Below, one piece after another: positions 1 to 9,830 of a stretch of 41,517 bases of DNA. The notes beneath the pieces were generated by a model that searched no databases, was not told where the DNA came from, and saw only the letters and a list, made by a program, of their open reading frames with translations. Both the position numbers and the translations under genes were made by a program. Within the stretch, counting starts at the first letter, position 1; every line of letters begins with the position of its first letter. The DNA lies in contig CAMNMC010000115.1 in assembly GCA_946544235.1 (NCBI GenBank), positions 1 to 41,517 of the forward strand, read 5' to 3'. Source of the stretch: an uncultured Lachnospiraceae bacterium. Lineage in GTDB: Bacteria > Bacillota > Clostridia > Lachnospirales > Lachnospiraceae.

Positions 1-3000
1 TTCCCGGAGGAAGTTTGATTATTACGACATCATCATGACCAATAGTGAAACTCTGTCCACTCTTTAGTGAGGTGGTCATCTCCACACCATTTTTGATCCA
101 ATCATATCCCGCAGGATCAGCGTCTTCCTCAACTACGAAGAAGAAGGTGAACTTCTCCTTCTTATTGCCCTGGTTTCCGGCAACTTTCTTGGTAATGGTA
201 AGGAAAACCCTGTCATCATCTCTCTTGGTATTCGGAACACTGAGAGTATAAATATAACTGTCGTTTGTCTCAACCAGCTGTCCGTGGTATGAGTCGCTGA
301 TAAGTGACGGAACACCAAGCGGTGATATTCTGAAGATGATATCATCTTCAAGTGTATTATAACCGGAAGGAGCTCTCGTCTCTGTAAGGAAATACACCGA
401 TCCATTTGCGCCAGGGTTTATTACTCTGTTACTGTTGCCTCCGCAGATATCAACCTCACCATTCACAGTAGCCATATCTTCAAATCCGGTCATCGGATAC
501 TTATACTTAACATAGCCGCTTACACTGGTATTTGACTGCTTATAAAGTGCAAAATGTGCATTTCCAAGTTTTAAGCTATCATCTTCGCTGTCCATTTTCA
601 TTATCTTGAAATTGAACGGCTTATTATAAACATCAACAAAGGCCGTAATTCCCTTCTCTCCGTTTTTCCAATCAGCCCATTTATTATCAGTACTGTCTAT
701 GGTTCCCCATTCGGTTGTACCGTCCTCATAATACAGGCTTACTGTCTCGTCAGCATTAACCTTGAATACAAGCGTTTTCTGAAGTCCAACATATCCCGGA
801 GGAGCAGAATTCTGAACAAGGGTATATAATTCACCCGTTACATAATCATAAAACAGATTTATTAAGCCTTCAGAATCAGATGTAAATTCTCCCAGCTTAT
901 TATCGGAACTATCCTTAAGTGTAAATTTACCACCGGCGAGTGGATCAGAGCTGTCCCACTTGAAAAGCCTTAGGGCAATTCCACCCTCACGGGTATTGGT
1001 TATCGTATCTGTTCTTGTCGATCCGTCAAATACACCCTGCTTATATGAAACGACATAATCATAATGCGTATCACTTTCTTCACCTTCAGGTGTAGCCTCT
1101 TCTGTTCTTGTTACCAGAAGGTTAATCTTATTGTCCACGAGAGGACTGACTGTATAGTCTCCGGTTACGGTTCCATCCTCAGCTATAGTCGGCGTACCAC
1201 TTACAGTAACCTCCTTCACCACGTAACCATCAAGAGTGGTTCTCTCTGATTCATCTGCATTAGGTTTTAAGGTTTCCCAGAAATAATACGCTGTTGTAGC
1301 AGGTGAAGCAATCTGCCTAACCGATCCCGGAAGCAGTTCTCCGTCAACATATACTGCCACATATACCGGATCATGGTAGGTGGTAAGACTCAGGTCACTC
1401 CACTTCTTCTTAACATTCAGGCCGTATCCCCTCTTGTTAACCACCGTCATCTGAGGGTTCGCATCACGAGTGACCTGACCTACATTATCAGGATTATTCT
1501 CATATGTACCATAAGACGGCACCTGAACAACCGTTTCATCATCTAAAATCTTATATCCTTTTTCCTTCTGATAATGATCAAGCCCATAACCCGGCTTTAT
1601 ATCCTCAGTAACCTTAAATACAGTACCTACAGGAAGACCCGGAACAACAATTTCATATCCGGAAGGGATATTCGAAATCGCACCAAATCCCGATGTCTGG
1701 AAGGTAATATCATCTACCGTAAGCCCCTCTACATTTCCATCCTTGACTGCTTTGACATTCGAAGGACTATACTCCAAAGATGTCTCTGCAAAGCCTTTTG
1801 ATACCGGATCATATCGACAGATCTTATTATTCGGAGATACTACGTAATAATTATACATATTTGCCCGAGGTATATCCTCAGTAGGCACTTCAACAGATGA
1901 AATATACAGTCTGAAGCTGAAGGTTGCCGGATCGTCTGTGATAAGTTGATCATTCTCATCCCTCAGTTCCTTTTTGATATGAAGTTCCTTTATAACGTTA
2001 TCATTGATATAATTATCAAAAGATATGGTCGGTTTTACTTCTGCCGAACTGGTCTCTGAAGAATAGCTTCTCAGATCCCCTCTGTACTCAATTTGCGATT
2101 CAGGAACCGGATTACCGTTTATAAGAACACTTGGATAAACCGTACTGTCAACAGCGCATTCCACAATTCTGTAGGTGATAGTATTATCCGGGAAGGATAT
2201 CTCAGCATTTCTTGTAGGATTTATAAGATATATATTCTCATATGCCTGCGCCTCAGAAAATCCCGGTGGTCGGTATCTACGTAAATACGTTGCCGATTGG
2301 TTAGAATTCTGATAAGTGACTCTTATATGCTCATCATCATTTCCGAGAAGATGTTCCTCACCCGGCTCACCATTAGGTCCTTCAGGAAGTGTATAATATA
2401 TCTGGAAAGGATATTCAAGGAAGTCCGTATCAAGATTTGTAATATCATTTCCTTCCGTATCCTTCAGCGTTTTTGAAACAACAACCTTACCCGGTGTAAC
2501 TGATGCAAGATTAAAACGCATGTGGAGATTTGATGCACCGGCACCACGCTCCATGTAAAAGATTCTCATTGTATGATTGCTGTAATCAGCAAAGATATCT
2601 TCATAACCATACGATGCACCCGGGGCAGGCTGGAAATATTCCCCGAGATAATCCATGATTTCCTGTTTCGAAGGTGAAGCACCATTATTCTCAGCCTTAT
2701 AACGCGTTGTAAAATTATCAATAAAAATCTGCTTCAGAGTTGTTGTCCTGCCATTAACATAGACCTCTCCGGTCTTAAAGTTTACCCAGCCTTCAAGTGC
2801 CGAATGAATACCACCCAGATCAATGACCAGTTCACCATCAACATATAACCAGAAATCATCATCACCTGTGAACTCAAAGATCATATCATGTCCCCAGGAA
2901 TCAAGACCACTGGCAGTCTGAACAAACGATGCCTCAAGTTCCATACCGTTGTAATAATTAGGCTTCGAGTTTGAATTTGAATTATTGCCAACATTATATA

Positions 3001-5794
3001 ATTTTTCATATTTACGTGGATCCGTTTCAGGAAGTTCACCTTTTGTTCCCCTGACGTCTGTCAGCGCGCTATATGTATTTTTATGAAATGAAATATCTTT
3101 TCCGACGATATTATCAAACGGAAAGAACTGTCCATGCTTACGGGTATATGATTCATTTCCTTTATTATTATCAGTTGTCCCAAGTTCTCTGTATACCGTA
3201 AAATCCCTTACCTGGTATGTATTTCCGGTGGCATCCGTATATGTCACCAGATCCTTCAGAGTTATTCCGTCATCCTTAAGAAGGGTAGCAAAATTCTGAC
3301 AGCTGTCAAATTCAAAATATCCGCTGGCTTCATGTATACTCTTGATAAACAAATGATTAACAATCGTCGTATTATTATATAATCCAGCCAGCGATGTATT
3401 TCTAGCAGTGACCACCGGATATCCATCAGAACCAAGCTTTGTGGACAGAAGATTTGGCTGTGTTAATTCTGTTGCTCCACCAGCATTACTGCCCAAAAAG
3501 TTACTCATTGTATTTCTGTCTTTGAAATCCTGCATCTTGATGGTGATACCATACGAAATATTATCAAGTGTTTCAACTTCATGCAGTCTATCATCCAGAT
3601 TAAGCTCTTCCAGTGTAGCAAAATAGAACGGCGCACAGTTCGAACGTGAACAAGGAACCAGTTTTTTATTAGTCTCATTCGGTTTCATTCCGACATACGC
3701 ATAATGATCGTCATCCCAGCAAATGATCTCGCTGTAAAACTCACCATTACGACGTCCCTGCATATTTATACCCTTCTTACTGTCAGCAAGGATCTGATCA
3801 GTAAGCTGTGGAGCAAGGTATTTTTCAGAATACGGATTATATAATTCATAGTAGTAATTTGGAAGCTTTGTAACCTCATCAAGATACTCGGTAAATTCCC
3901 ACTCAAGCGAACAGGTACCATCACCAAGCCAGAGAATCTTACCGCCGCTGGCATAGCATAAATAAAGTGAGCCGTCATGATCTACGGCATATATATCGTA
4001 TTTTTTCTCATCTTCATTCCAGACACGAGTATATACAATAACCTTATCCCCGGTATGTACATCTGAAACACTGACTCTGTCGGCAGAATAAGTAATAAGA
4101 TCCTTGTTATCCATGGCTGCGGTATCGACAAAATTAAGCCATGTGTTGGCTGACGAAGCAGCAGCAAGAGAAACCGTTGTTACGGAAGTCTTACCATCAT
4201 CGACTGTCGTAAAGGTTACGTATTTACCATCAGTGACAAGCTGTATCCTGCGATCACTTCCGGCATTGATGGTAAACTCCGATGCCTCACCCACAGTGCT
4301 GACCATCTTTAGTTTGCTACCGTCAGCAGCAAGGTATCCTGTACCATTCTCCGTAGGTGCTGAAAGGATGAATTTACCACCCTCTGTCGCGGTAAATGTC
4401 CACTTAGTTATTTCGCTTCCTTCATCAACATACAAAGTAACTCTATTGTTTGATTTTTCAAGCTGTCTGGTAACTATCTCAATCAGTGAATGCACACCAC
4501 CGTTAGCCATAAGTGCGTAACCATGCGTTCCGCCTGAATAATGCATAAGACCGTAGGTTTTACCATTCAGAGTACTGACATCAGTGCTACTGAGCACGTT
4601 AACAATCTCATAAACACTGAATCCGGTTGCATCAAAAGAAATCTTACCATCTTCAATCGTGATGTCAGTAATCTCCTCCTTCTCTCCGCTGTCCTTGATA
4701 TGGTATAGTATTATATTCTTATCAATTGTAATTCTTGAATCTGTGATCTCAACTCTGATCGGACGTTCTTCAGTCGGCTGATATTCCTTCTTACCAACTT
4801 TGATAGTAATATCATAAGCAGCAAGTGTTTCATAACTTGGTCCATCGTTCTCATCCTGCTGCTCGTCATCAGTCTGTTCGTTTTCGTCCGGATCTTCCTT
4901 CTCAGAATCCTGTGGAGTTGCCGATCCATCATCTGTTTCCGGCTTATCATCATCCTGTGATTCATCGACAGTTTCATCATCAGCTGGTTCTCCATCGGTT
5001 GTTTCATCACCGACAGTTTCATCGTCAACTGTTTCGCCATCTACGGTTTCATCACCGCTAACTGCCGTATTGTCATCAGTTGTTTTTTCGTCGTTATTAT
5101 CAGCGTCAGTACCTGTTGCTGTTTCGTAGCTGCCGCCGTTATTTTCTTCATTATTCTCATTACTGATCTCTGCAGCCGAATCTGCATCTCCGGCAGAAGC
5201 CGTTTCGTCATCTGCATCATCCGAAGCATTATTATAAGATCTATTCTTTGTGATGCTCTTATCTGCTTTTACACTGTCATTTTTACCGGCATCATCGATC
5301 TTGTTCTCAGCATTCTCACGGTCAACATCTTCACTTTTATTATCGCCGGTTTTGTCACTGTCAGTTATTGCACTATCGTTCTTATCGTTTGCATCATCTT
5401 CGCTGTCATTGTTTTCAACGTCATTCTTACCGCCGTCAATTATTGTGTTGTCGGCATTTTCGTTTTCAGCATTTTTCACGTTGGTATCTTCACTGTCAGC
5501 ATCATCTCTGCTGCTGTCAGCAGGTGTAGCATCTTCAGTGTCATTCACATAATCATCCGTAACATCAAGAACCTCGGCTGAGGCATTTTTCGGCATAACT
5601 CCTTCCAGGGTTACTGTCTTATCCGGATCCTCATCATCAGGATGCAGTTCGAAGCTTAGATGCTTATATCCGCTGTCCTTAGCAAATATATTCATACCAG
5701 CAGGGACCAGTAAAGCAAGCACAAAAAAGACAGCCATAAGCATGCATACTATTCTTCTTTTTGCGTTTCCGCTATTACTGAAATCATATATCAT
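1..5794 (-). CDS. Giant fibro-slime / Cna-B / SpaA surface adhesin, C-terminus beyond window
   Basis: The frame is open from ATG at 5794 to the left edge, at least 1931 codons. It starts with a membrane/signal segment (about residues 12-35). A very acidic D/E/N/T-rich stretch follows (about 65-315), with imperfect DDETV/GDETT repeats. A large fibro-slime-type region (about 740-1095) carries the hallmark GDDDFWLYVDG...DLGGIH around residues 975-995. Next come FctA/Spy0128-like domains (about 1100-1245 and 1270-1435), a Cna-B domain (LNVKKKWSD, about 1456-1580), two SpaA-like prealbumin domains ending in APPGY and APSGY (about 1602-1680 and 1725-1835), and a further FctA domain with KKVAGNQG at the edge. 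It is the last gene of the pilus operon, so it is probably the pilus tip or a wall-linked adhesin. The sorting signal lies outside the window. The ligand is unknown. AGGAGGAAGCGC precedes the start. Confidence 0.9.
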   Translation of the reverse strand, partial: MIYDFSNSGNAKRRIVCMLMAVFFVLALLVPAGMNIFAKDSGYKHLSFELHPDDEDPDKTVTLEGVMPKNASAEVLDVTDDYVNDTEDATPADSSRDDADSEDTNVKNAENENADNTIIDGGKNDVENNDSEDDANDKNDSAITDSDKTGDNKSEDVDRENAENKIDDAGKNDSVKADKSITKNRSYNNASDDADDETASAGDADSAAEISNENNEENNGGSYETATGTDADNNDEKTTDDNTAVSGDETVDGETVDDETVGDETTDGEPADDETVDESQDDDKPETDDGSATPQDSEKEDPDENEQTDDEQQDENDGPSYETLAAYDITIKVGKKEYQPTEERPIRVEITDSRITIDKNIILYHIKDSGEKEEITDITIEDGKISFDATGFSVYEIVNVLSSTDVSTLNGKTYGLMHYSGGTHGYALMANGGVHSLIEIVTRQLEKSNNRVTLYVDEGSEITKWTFTATEGGKFILSAPTENGTGYLAADGSKLKMVSTVGEASEFTINAGSDRRIQLVTDGKYVTFTTVDDGKTSVTTVSLAAASSANTWLNFVDTAAMDNKDLITYSADRVSVSDVHTGDKVIVYTRVWNEDEKKYDIYAVDHDGSLYLCYASGGKILWLGDGTCSLEWEFTEYLDEVTKLPNYYYELYNPYSEKYLAPQLTDQILADSKKGINMQGRRNGEFYSEIICWDDDHYAYVGMKPNETNKKLVPCSRSNCAPFYFATLEELNLDDRLHEVETLDNISYGITIKMQDFKDRNTMSNFLGSNAGGATELTQPNLLSTKLGSDGYPVVTARNTSLAGLYNNTTIVNHLFIKSIHEASGYFEFDSCQNFATLLKDDGITLKDLVTYTDATGNTYQVRDFTVYRELGTTDNNKGNESYTRKHGQFFPFDNIVGKDISFHKNTYSALTDVRGTKGELPETDPRKYEKLYNVGNNSNSNSKPNYYNGMELEASFVQTASGLDSWGHDMIFEFTGDDDFWLYVDGELVIDLGGIHSALEGWVNFKTGEVYVNGRTTTLKQIFIDNFTTRYKAENNGASPSKQEIMDYLGEYFQPAPGASYGYEDIFADYSNHTMRIFYMERGAGASNLHMRFNLASVTPGKVVVSKTLKDTEGNDITNLDTDFLEYPFQIYYTLPEGPNGEPGEEHLLGNDDEHIRVTYQNSNQSATYLRRYRPPGFSEAQAYENIYLINPTRNAEISFPDNTITYRIVECAVDSTVYPSVLINGNPVPESQIEYRGDLRSYSSETSSAEVKPTISFDNYINDNVIKELHIKKELRDENDQLITDDPATFSFRLYISSVEVPTEDIPRANMYNYYVVSPNNKICRYDPVSKGFAETSLEYSPSNVKAVKDGNVEGLTVDDITFQTSGFGAISNIPSGYEIVVPGLPVGTVFKVTEDIKPGYGLDHYQKEKGYKILDDETVVQVPSYGTYENNPDNVGQVTRDANPQMTVVNKRGYGLNVKKKWSDLSLTTYHDPVYVAVYVDGELLPGSVRQIASPATTAYYFWETLKPNADESERTTLDGYVVKEVTVSGTPTIAEDGTVTGDYTVSPLVDNKINLLVTRTEEATPEGEESDTHYDYVVSYKQGVFDGSTRTDTITNTREGGIALRLFKWDSSDPLAGGKFTLKDSSDNKLGEFTSDSEGLINLFYDYVTGELYTLVQNSAPPGYVGLQKTLVFKVNADETVSLYYEDGTTEWGTIDSTDNKWADWKNGEKGITAFVDVYNKPFNFKIMKMDSEDDSLKLGNAHFALYKQSNTSVSGYVKYKYPMTGFEDMATVNGEVDICGGNSNRVINPGANGSVYFLTETRAPSGYNTLEDDIIFRISPLGVPSLISDSYHGQLVETNDSYIYTLSVPNTKRDDDRVFLTITKKVAGNQGNKKEKFTFFFVVEEDADPAGYDWIKNGVEMTTSLKSGQSFTIGHDDVVIIKLPPG

Positions 5795-5902
5795 TTCTGC
5801 GCTTCCTCCTTTCCCTGTATTTCATCTGATTACTATGTTTTATTATATGTTCATCGGCACTCCCGGCATTGTCATCATCACCGGAATCACCGTCACTTTC
5901 AT

Positions 5903-5999
5903 CTTTATCTTGTGCCCTTATCTTCAACGGAACTATCATTATCGCGCTCCGTCATCTTCTCAGCACAGTAGCTTTATCTTGTGCCCTCATCTTCATCGG
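5903..5999 (-). repeat. Duplicated 3' end of the minor pilin gene
   Basis: A 28-bp segment containing the last codons and the stop of the upstream minor pilin gene (5972-5999) recurs at 5903-5930 with 26 of 28 bases identical. The offset is 69 bp, or 23 codons, so the second copy is in frame and repeats GTR followed by TAA. The sequence after the second stop still reads as an acidic D/S/G-rich tail in another frame. This suggests remnants of a longer coding tail. Confidence 0.75.
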
Positions 6000-6849
6000 C
6001 ATCGTCGTCGTTTTCTTCCTCTTCGCGACGCTTATCCGCTCTCTTCTTCAGAACAATCAGGATTATTATCAATCCTGCGGACACTCCCATTATGGCAAAC
6101 AGAAGTCCGATATTTGTTTTATCCTCGGTCTTTACTCCATCACCAGGCTCTGTAGTAGCCTCAGTGGTTCCTTCTGTAGTCTCTTCTGTCTCTGTCTTTT
6201 CTGTTGTTTTTTTATTTTCTGTTGACTCTGTTGTTACGGTTATTTCTGTCGTTTCAGTTGTGTCAGTTGTATCAGTTGTATCGTTACCGGCAGATTCATT
6301 TATAAACTCTATCATCTCCGGCTTTTGGTCAGTATTCGCATAATTAACTGACATATAATATATCAGTTCACCCTGTCCATCCTCCGAAGTCTGTATTTCA
6401 CCTTCGGAATCTGCATACTTATTCATTACACTTATATGAATCTCATAGACAGTATCATCGTAAATAATATTTTCGTCATTACCACGTTTCTGAAAAACAA
6501 GGTATGTATAATCGCCCGGCTCTGTAACCGTAAGACGAAAGCTTCCCTTACCATCCTTGACCTCTACGGTATCATTTTCCGGAAGAGGTGAATTCTCATC
6601 CTCAGCACTGATACTGATCGTGTAGCTTCCGTCCGGCAACCTTAGATTCTCTATACATTCGAAGGCTATCTCCACATCCAGCGGCTTATACGCATTTGCT
6701 GCATAGACCATCGATCCATCCGATGTGCCGGCAAAACCGCCAAGAAAACAACAAAAGACACATACCAGCATGACTATAAAAGTCACGCCGGCTGTGCTCT
6801 TTTTCGCGAAATGAAGTTTTGATATATGCAAACCCTTGTTATATATCAT
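5974..6849 (-). CDS. Minor pilin / pilus base protein with FctA-like domain
   Basis: The 291-residue protein has an N-terminal signal segment (about 20-50, ending near VYAANAYK). One Spy0128/FctA-like beta domain follows (about 52-175; EPGDYTYLVFQKRG and YDDTVYEIHISV resemble the core strands). A Thr/Glu-rich stalk of TTE repeats (about 188-235) leads to a membrane helix (about 243-268) and a basic-then-acidic tail. KTEDKTN before the helix may be a divergent sorting signal, but it is not a clear LPxTG. It lies between sortase and adhesin in the operon, as minor pilins or anchors do in FCT-type loci. The tail ends at the duplicated 3' segment. Function as linker or base subunit is inferred. 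Confidence 0.8.
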   Translation of the reverse strand: MIYNKGLHISKLHFAKKSTAGVTFIVMLVCVFCCFLGGFAGTSDGSMVYAANAYKPLDVEIAFECIENLRLPDGSYTISISAEDENSPLPENDTVEVKDGKGSFRLTVTEPGDYTYLVFQKRGNDENIIYDDTVYEIHISVMNKYADSEGEIQTSEDGQGELIYYMSVNYANTDQKPEMIEFINESAGNDTTDTTDTTETTEITVTTESTENKKTTEKTETEETTEGTTEATTEPGDGVKTEDKTNIGLLFAIMGVSAGLIIILIVLKKRADKRREEEENDDDADEDEGTR

Positions 6850-6868
6850 ATTAGCCCTCTTTAATCTG

Positions 6869-7588
6869 CTATTCCGTTTCGTCGTAAATATAGCAGAAAA
6901 CTATCAGCCGGTTTTGGGATACCGGCTCCGTACAGGTTGACAGTGCAAGTATGCGTCCGGTTTTCGGGACCGATTCGTCATACACACCGGCATGCTCCCG
7001 TATAAGCTTGTCTATATCCTGCACCTCCGGATTGAAGAAATCCTCATCCTCAAATACATTTACCTTCGAGCAGGCAAACGCCCTGAGCTTCTCTGAACGC
7101 ACATTATCTCTGCCTACCAGCAGAATGCCACTGCTGTGTGAGGCAAGGTAAGAGCTGTCCAGATATTCATCAAGCGCTCCAAACATGACACCATATTCCA
7201 TATGATGTCCGTAAACTATCGAATATGCGTCCGAAAAATCAGCCTTATTCCTGCTGTCCAGGAAGATGCTGCCCGACAGAGCGTATTCGCCGTAGGGATT
7301 TATATTCAGATATTTCGAATTATCTTCACCCTGCATTACAGGATAATCAATATTTGTATCATCGAGAGTTATCCATGCAACCATATCGTCCGTGATCGGA
7401 ATGTCTTCAGGGATACCCTCACCAACAGTCGGCTTGTATTTCAGATAACTTGTGTCATTCGCATTATGAAATACGTACCAGCTGTCATATAATCCGTAGA
7501 TTACAATAAGCAGAACTGCAACAAACATAAGAAGCATGAGTTTTTCATACAGGATATTCATTTTTATCCAGAATTTTCTCATGTTCAT
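6869..7588 (-). CDS. srtB: Class B sortase (pilus-associated)
   Basis: This is a 239-residue membrane-anchored transpeptidase with one N-terminal transmembrane helix (about 14-35). The catalytic triad is visible: His in VYGHHMEYG (about residue 128), Cys in LALSTCTEP (about 216), and Arg in QNRLIVF. VMFGALDEYLD after the His and the short LSTCT box are class B features. It should polymerise the FctA-type major pilin or attach the pilus to peptidoglycan. It is 19 bp from the minor pilin and 19 bp from the major pilin, so co-transcription is clear. The same class of sortase (SrtC2) builds streptococcal FCT-3 pili. Confidence 0.93.
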   Translation of the reverse strand: MNMRKFWIKMNILYEKLMLLMFVAVLLIVIYGLYDSWYVFHNANDTSYLKYKPTVGEGIPEDIPITDDMVAWITLDDTNIDYPVMQGEDNSKYLNINPYGEYALSGSIFLDSRNKADFSDAYSIVYGHHMEYGVMFGALDEYLDSSYLASHSSGILLVGRDNVRSEKLRAFACSKVNVFEDEDFFNPEVQDIDKLIREHAGVYDESVPKTGRILALSTCTEPVSQNRLIVFCYIYDETE

Positions 7589-7607
7589 CTATTGTCTCCA
7601 ATACAGC

Positions 7608-8930
7608 CTACTCTTCGTCATACTTCTTCTTTGAACGGATTGCGAAGAATACGATGCCTGCAACAACGATAATTCCTGCAATTATCCAAGGTGTAGCTGA
7701 AAGAAGAATACCTGTAGGAATGATACCGTCACGTGTATTTGTGAAACCTGTGTAAACATCTGCGTTGCTTATAGTTCCTGAAAGTCTATCAGCAGGCAGA
7801 GCATCATTTCCCTCTTCACCATCTAAATTGAAAGGAGAAAGACCGGCTGCGATACCCTGTGTTGACTTATAATCCTCTGCAACCTCAGTGATTGTATATT
7901 TGAATCCTGCAGGCAGTCCTTTAATGGTTACATACTGTCCATCCTTAAGGTAAAATTCCTTACCGTTAGTGGAAAGAAGCTGTTCACCTGTTATTTCTGC
8001 AACGTTTGCAGCAGCCATAGTTTCGGCATCATATGATGTAGCGGCATTTGCAAGAGGTGCAGTCTCTGCCATAGAAAGATCAACTGTAAATTTATCTGCA
8101 GTCTGAACTGTACCCGCTGTCGCCTTTATTGAAATCTTAAAGTACTTATCCTTTGATCCCTGGTTACCTGTAACTTCCTTACCAAAGGTTATATTCTGTG
8201 TTGCGTAGGTATTTGTAAAACCGGTACTCTTATTATTTAATTTTGCACCGGCTGTGGTTACATCAGCTGAGCCATAGTCATCTCCGGCTGTAACTGTCTC
8301 AGTTCCATCACCTGCATGGAAAACATATGATGATACTGAAAGATCTCCATTAACATCAGTAACATACACATCAAGAACACGTGTTAATTCAGGATCATCT
8401 GTAACGCCCTGCTGTGTAGATGCTGTCTCTGTTATAACCCAGCGATAGATACCAGGCTCAGTAAAGCTGACATTGGAAAGATCAACCGTAAGTGACTTTG
8501 CAGCGTACTTTTCATCGCTGTTTAAAGCTTTGGTAGGATCCGTCACATCCTCTGAATCCTTTGTCATAAAAGCGATTGTTTCGCCATCCGGCATAGCCTC
8601 TTCATACGTTGTTCCATCGTTAGGCGTAAATGTAACTGTTGTTGTTGCTGATGTAGTTCCCTTGAAAACAGCTCCGGTAGGTCCTGCATAGATTGCCATA
8701 GTTCTGTTTGCTGCATTCTGAGCCGTCCCTGAAGTAATTTTAAACTCAAACGTTGCATTCGGAATCTGTGCATCCTTCTTAACAACGAGATACTTCTTAA
8801 ATGTAGCAGAAGTATCGTTACCCTTTACCGCTGTATAATTAGCGGCACATACCGGCACTGCCATCAGTGCCACAAGGAGCACTGTAGCGATCATTGAGGC
8901 TATCCTGCCTCTAATCCTTTTTTTCTTCAT
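7608..8930 (-). CDS. Major pilin with two FctA (Spy0128-like) isopeptide domains
   Basis: The 440-residue precursor has a Sec signal ending near VCAANYTAVK (about residue 30). Domain 1 (about 36-245) has KKYLVVKKDAQIPNATFEF, YRWVITETA and GFTNTY. Domain 2 (about 247-398) has ITFGKEVTGNQG, YTITEVAEDY and GFTNTRDG. These are the typical Lys, Glu and Asn strands of intramolecular isopeptide pilin domains. The C-terminus is a sorting signal: IPTG (about residue 402), a hydrophobic helix and a KKKYDEE tail. It lies between the SipA-like protein and the class B sortase, as fctA does in streptococci. It is the probable shaft subunit of the pilus. Confidence 0.92.
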   Translation of the reverse strand: MKKKRIRGRIASMIATVLLVALMAVPVCAANYTAVKGNDTSATFKKYLVVKKDAQIPNATFEFKITSGTAQNAANRTMAIYAGPTGAVFKGTTSATTTVTFTPNDGTTYEEAMPDGETIAFMTKDSEDVTDPTKALNSDEKYAAKSLTVDLSNVSFTEPGIYRWVITETASTQQGVTDDPELTRVLDVYVTDVNGDLSVSSYVFHAGDGTETVTAGDDYGSADVTTAGAKLNNKSTGFTNTYATQNITFGKEVTGNQGSKDKYFKISIKATAGTVQTADKFTVDLSMAETAPLANAATSYDAETMAAANVAEITGEQLLSTNGKEFYLKDGQYVTIKGLPAGFKYTITEVAEDYKSTQGIAAGLSPFNLDGEEGNDALPADRLSGTISNADVYTGFTNTRDGIIPTGILLSATPWIIAGIIVVAGIVFFAIRSKKKYDEE

Positions 8931-9089
8931 TTTTCTTCCCTCCGCGAAAAAATTTTTATAAATGTTTACGGGTTACATATATCTAAACAGCCTGTCTCAG
9001 AAACCTTCTCCGGCCGTAAAGAACAAATTACGATTTTCAGTATAGAGCTGATATTCACTTTTACTCAAAATGGGAAAAACTAAAAAAGA

Positions 9090-9707
9090 TCAGATCCCCC
9101 TTCTTCTCATTATAAAAATAACCTTACCTTTGATATTCTTTTTTGAAACAGCACCTTCACATCTGCTGTCATGAATATCCGACCTGTAGTCATTTAAAAT
9201 AAAATACGAGCCTTCCGGCACCATATAAGGAAAGCTTATCTGTGCGCCTTCGGCTGTTGTAGGATATACTGTGTCCTCAAATACTCCATAGCCATTAACT
9301 GTCAGAACATCCTCATTGATATCTACCGTATCACCCGGCATGGCAACTATCCTTCCGAAAACAACCTTGTCACCATCCGAATATGCTACCGCATCTCCCG
9401 AATGCAGTTCTCCAAGTCTGTAGACCAGACAGAGATCACCATCCTTCAGCATTGGGTATCCGGAATTGCTGTGGACTATATAAATCCCTATGACAAATGT
9501 GCATAGCGCCCATATTGCAAGTACTGTTACAGCAATCTTTATAAAGAAATCCCTCGCATATTTACCTGCAGATTTTTTCTTCTTTTTCTTTCCGGTTGCT
9601 GTCTTATCGCTATTATTCTTTGCAGCATCTACAGTTTTCTTATCAACATCGCCGGTCACTTTTGCGGCGTCAACCAACCCTGCGTCTGTTTTCTTCTCTT
9701 CTTCCAT
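9090..9707 (-). CDS. SipA-like signal peptidase I homologue lacking the catalytic lysine
   Basis: The 205-residue S26-family protein has a Lys-rich cytoplasmic N-terminus (about 1-50), one membrane helix (about 53-77) and an extracellular peptidase fold. Conserved boxes are visible: NSGYPMLKDGD (Ser82 at the nucleophile position), GRIVAMPGDTV, and NDYRSDIHDSR. In active enzymes the third box begins Lys-Arg; here it is Gly118-Arg119, so the general base is missing. Streptococcal SipA, a pilus assembly factor, has the same Lys-to-Gly change but also lacks the Ser. As first gene of the pilus operon it is more likely an assembly chaperone than a housekeeping peptidase. The inactivity is inferred from alignment by eye. 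Confidence 0.85.
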   Translation of the reverse strand: MEEEKKTDAGLVDAAKVTGDVDKKTVDAAKNNSDKTATGKKKKKKSAGKYARDFFIKIAVTVLAIWALCTFVIGIYIVHSNSGYPMLKDGDLCLVYRLGELHSGDAVAYSDGDKVVFGRIVAMPGDTVDINEDVLTVNGYGVFEDTVYPTTAEGAQISFPYMVPEGSYFILNDYRSDIHDSRCEGAVSKKNIKGKVIFIMRRRGI

Positions 9708-9734
9708 AACTCTCTGTATTCTATAGAAAAAATA

Positions 9735-9758
9735 ATGGTCATATCTGTATCAGACCAT
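9735..9758 (-). promoter_or_regulatory. Leader hairpin with downstream T-run, possible attenuator
   Basis: Six-base arms ATGGTC/GACCAT with a 12-nt loop are followed on the minus strand by TATTTTTT. This lies between the pilus promoter and the SipA-like start codon, which has only a weak GAGAG ribosome site. It resembles a weak intrinsic terminator in the leader. Confidence 0.35.
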
Positions 9759-9780
9759 AGTATCCCGCTTTTATAACAGC

Positions 9781-9809
9781 GTTATACTACAAAACGTGAT
9801 ATTTGTCAA
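9781..9809 (-). promoter_or_regulatory. Sigma-A type promoter of the pilus operon
   Basis: On the minus strand, a perfect TTGACA (9804-9809) and TATAAC (9781-9786) are separated by exactly 17 bp. The start codon of the SipA-like gene lies 74 bp beyond the -10 box. The inverted repeat TATAAC-AGC-GTTATA (9772-9786) overlaps the -10 box and could be an operator. Confidence 0.8.
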
Positions 9810-9830
9810 AAACAATAGAACTTTCGCCAG

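Noticed and set aside
5742-6343. Ser/Phe-rich plus-strand frames opposite the minor pilin
   Set aside because: They are shadows of the acidic Thr/Glu-rich coding sequence on the minus strand.
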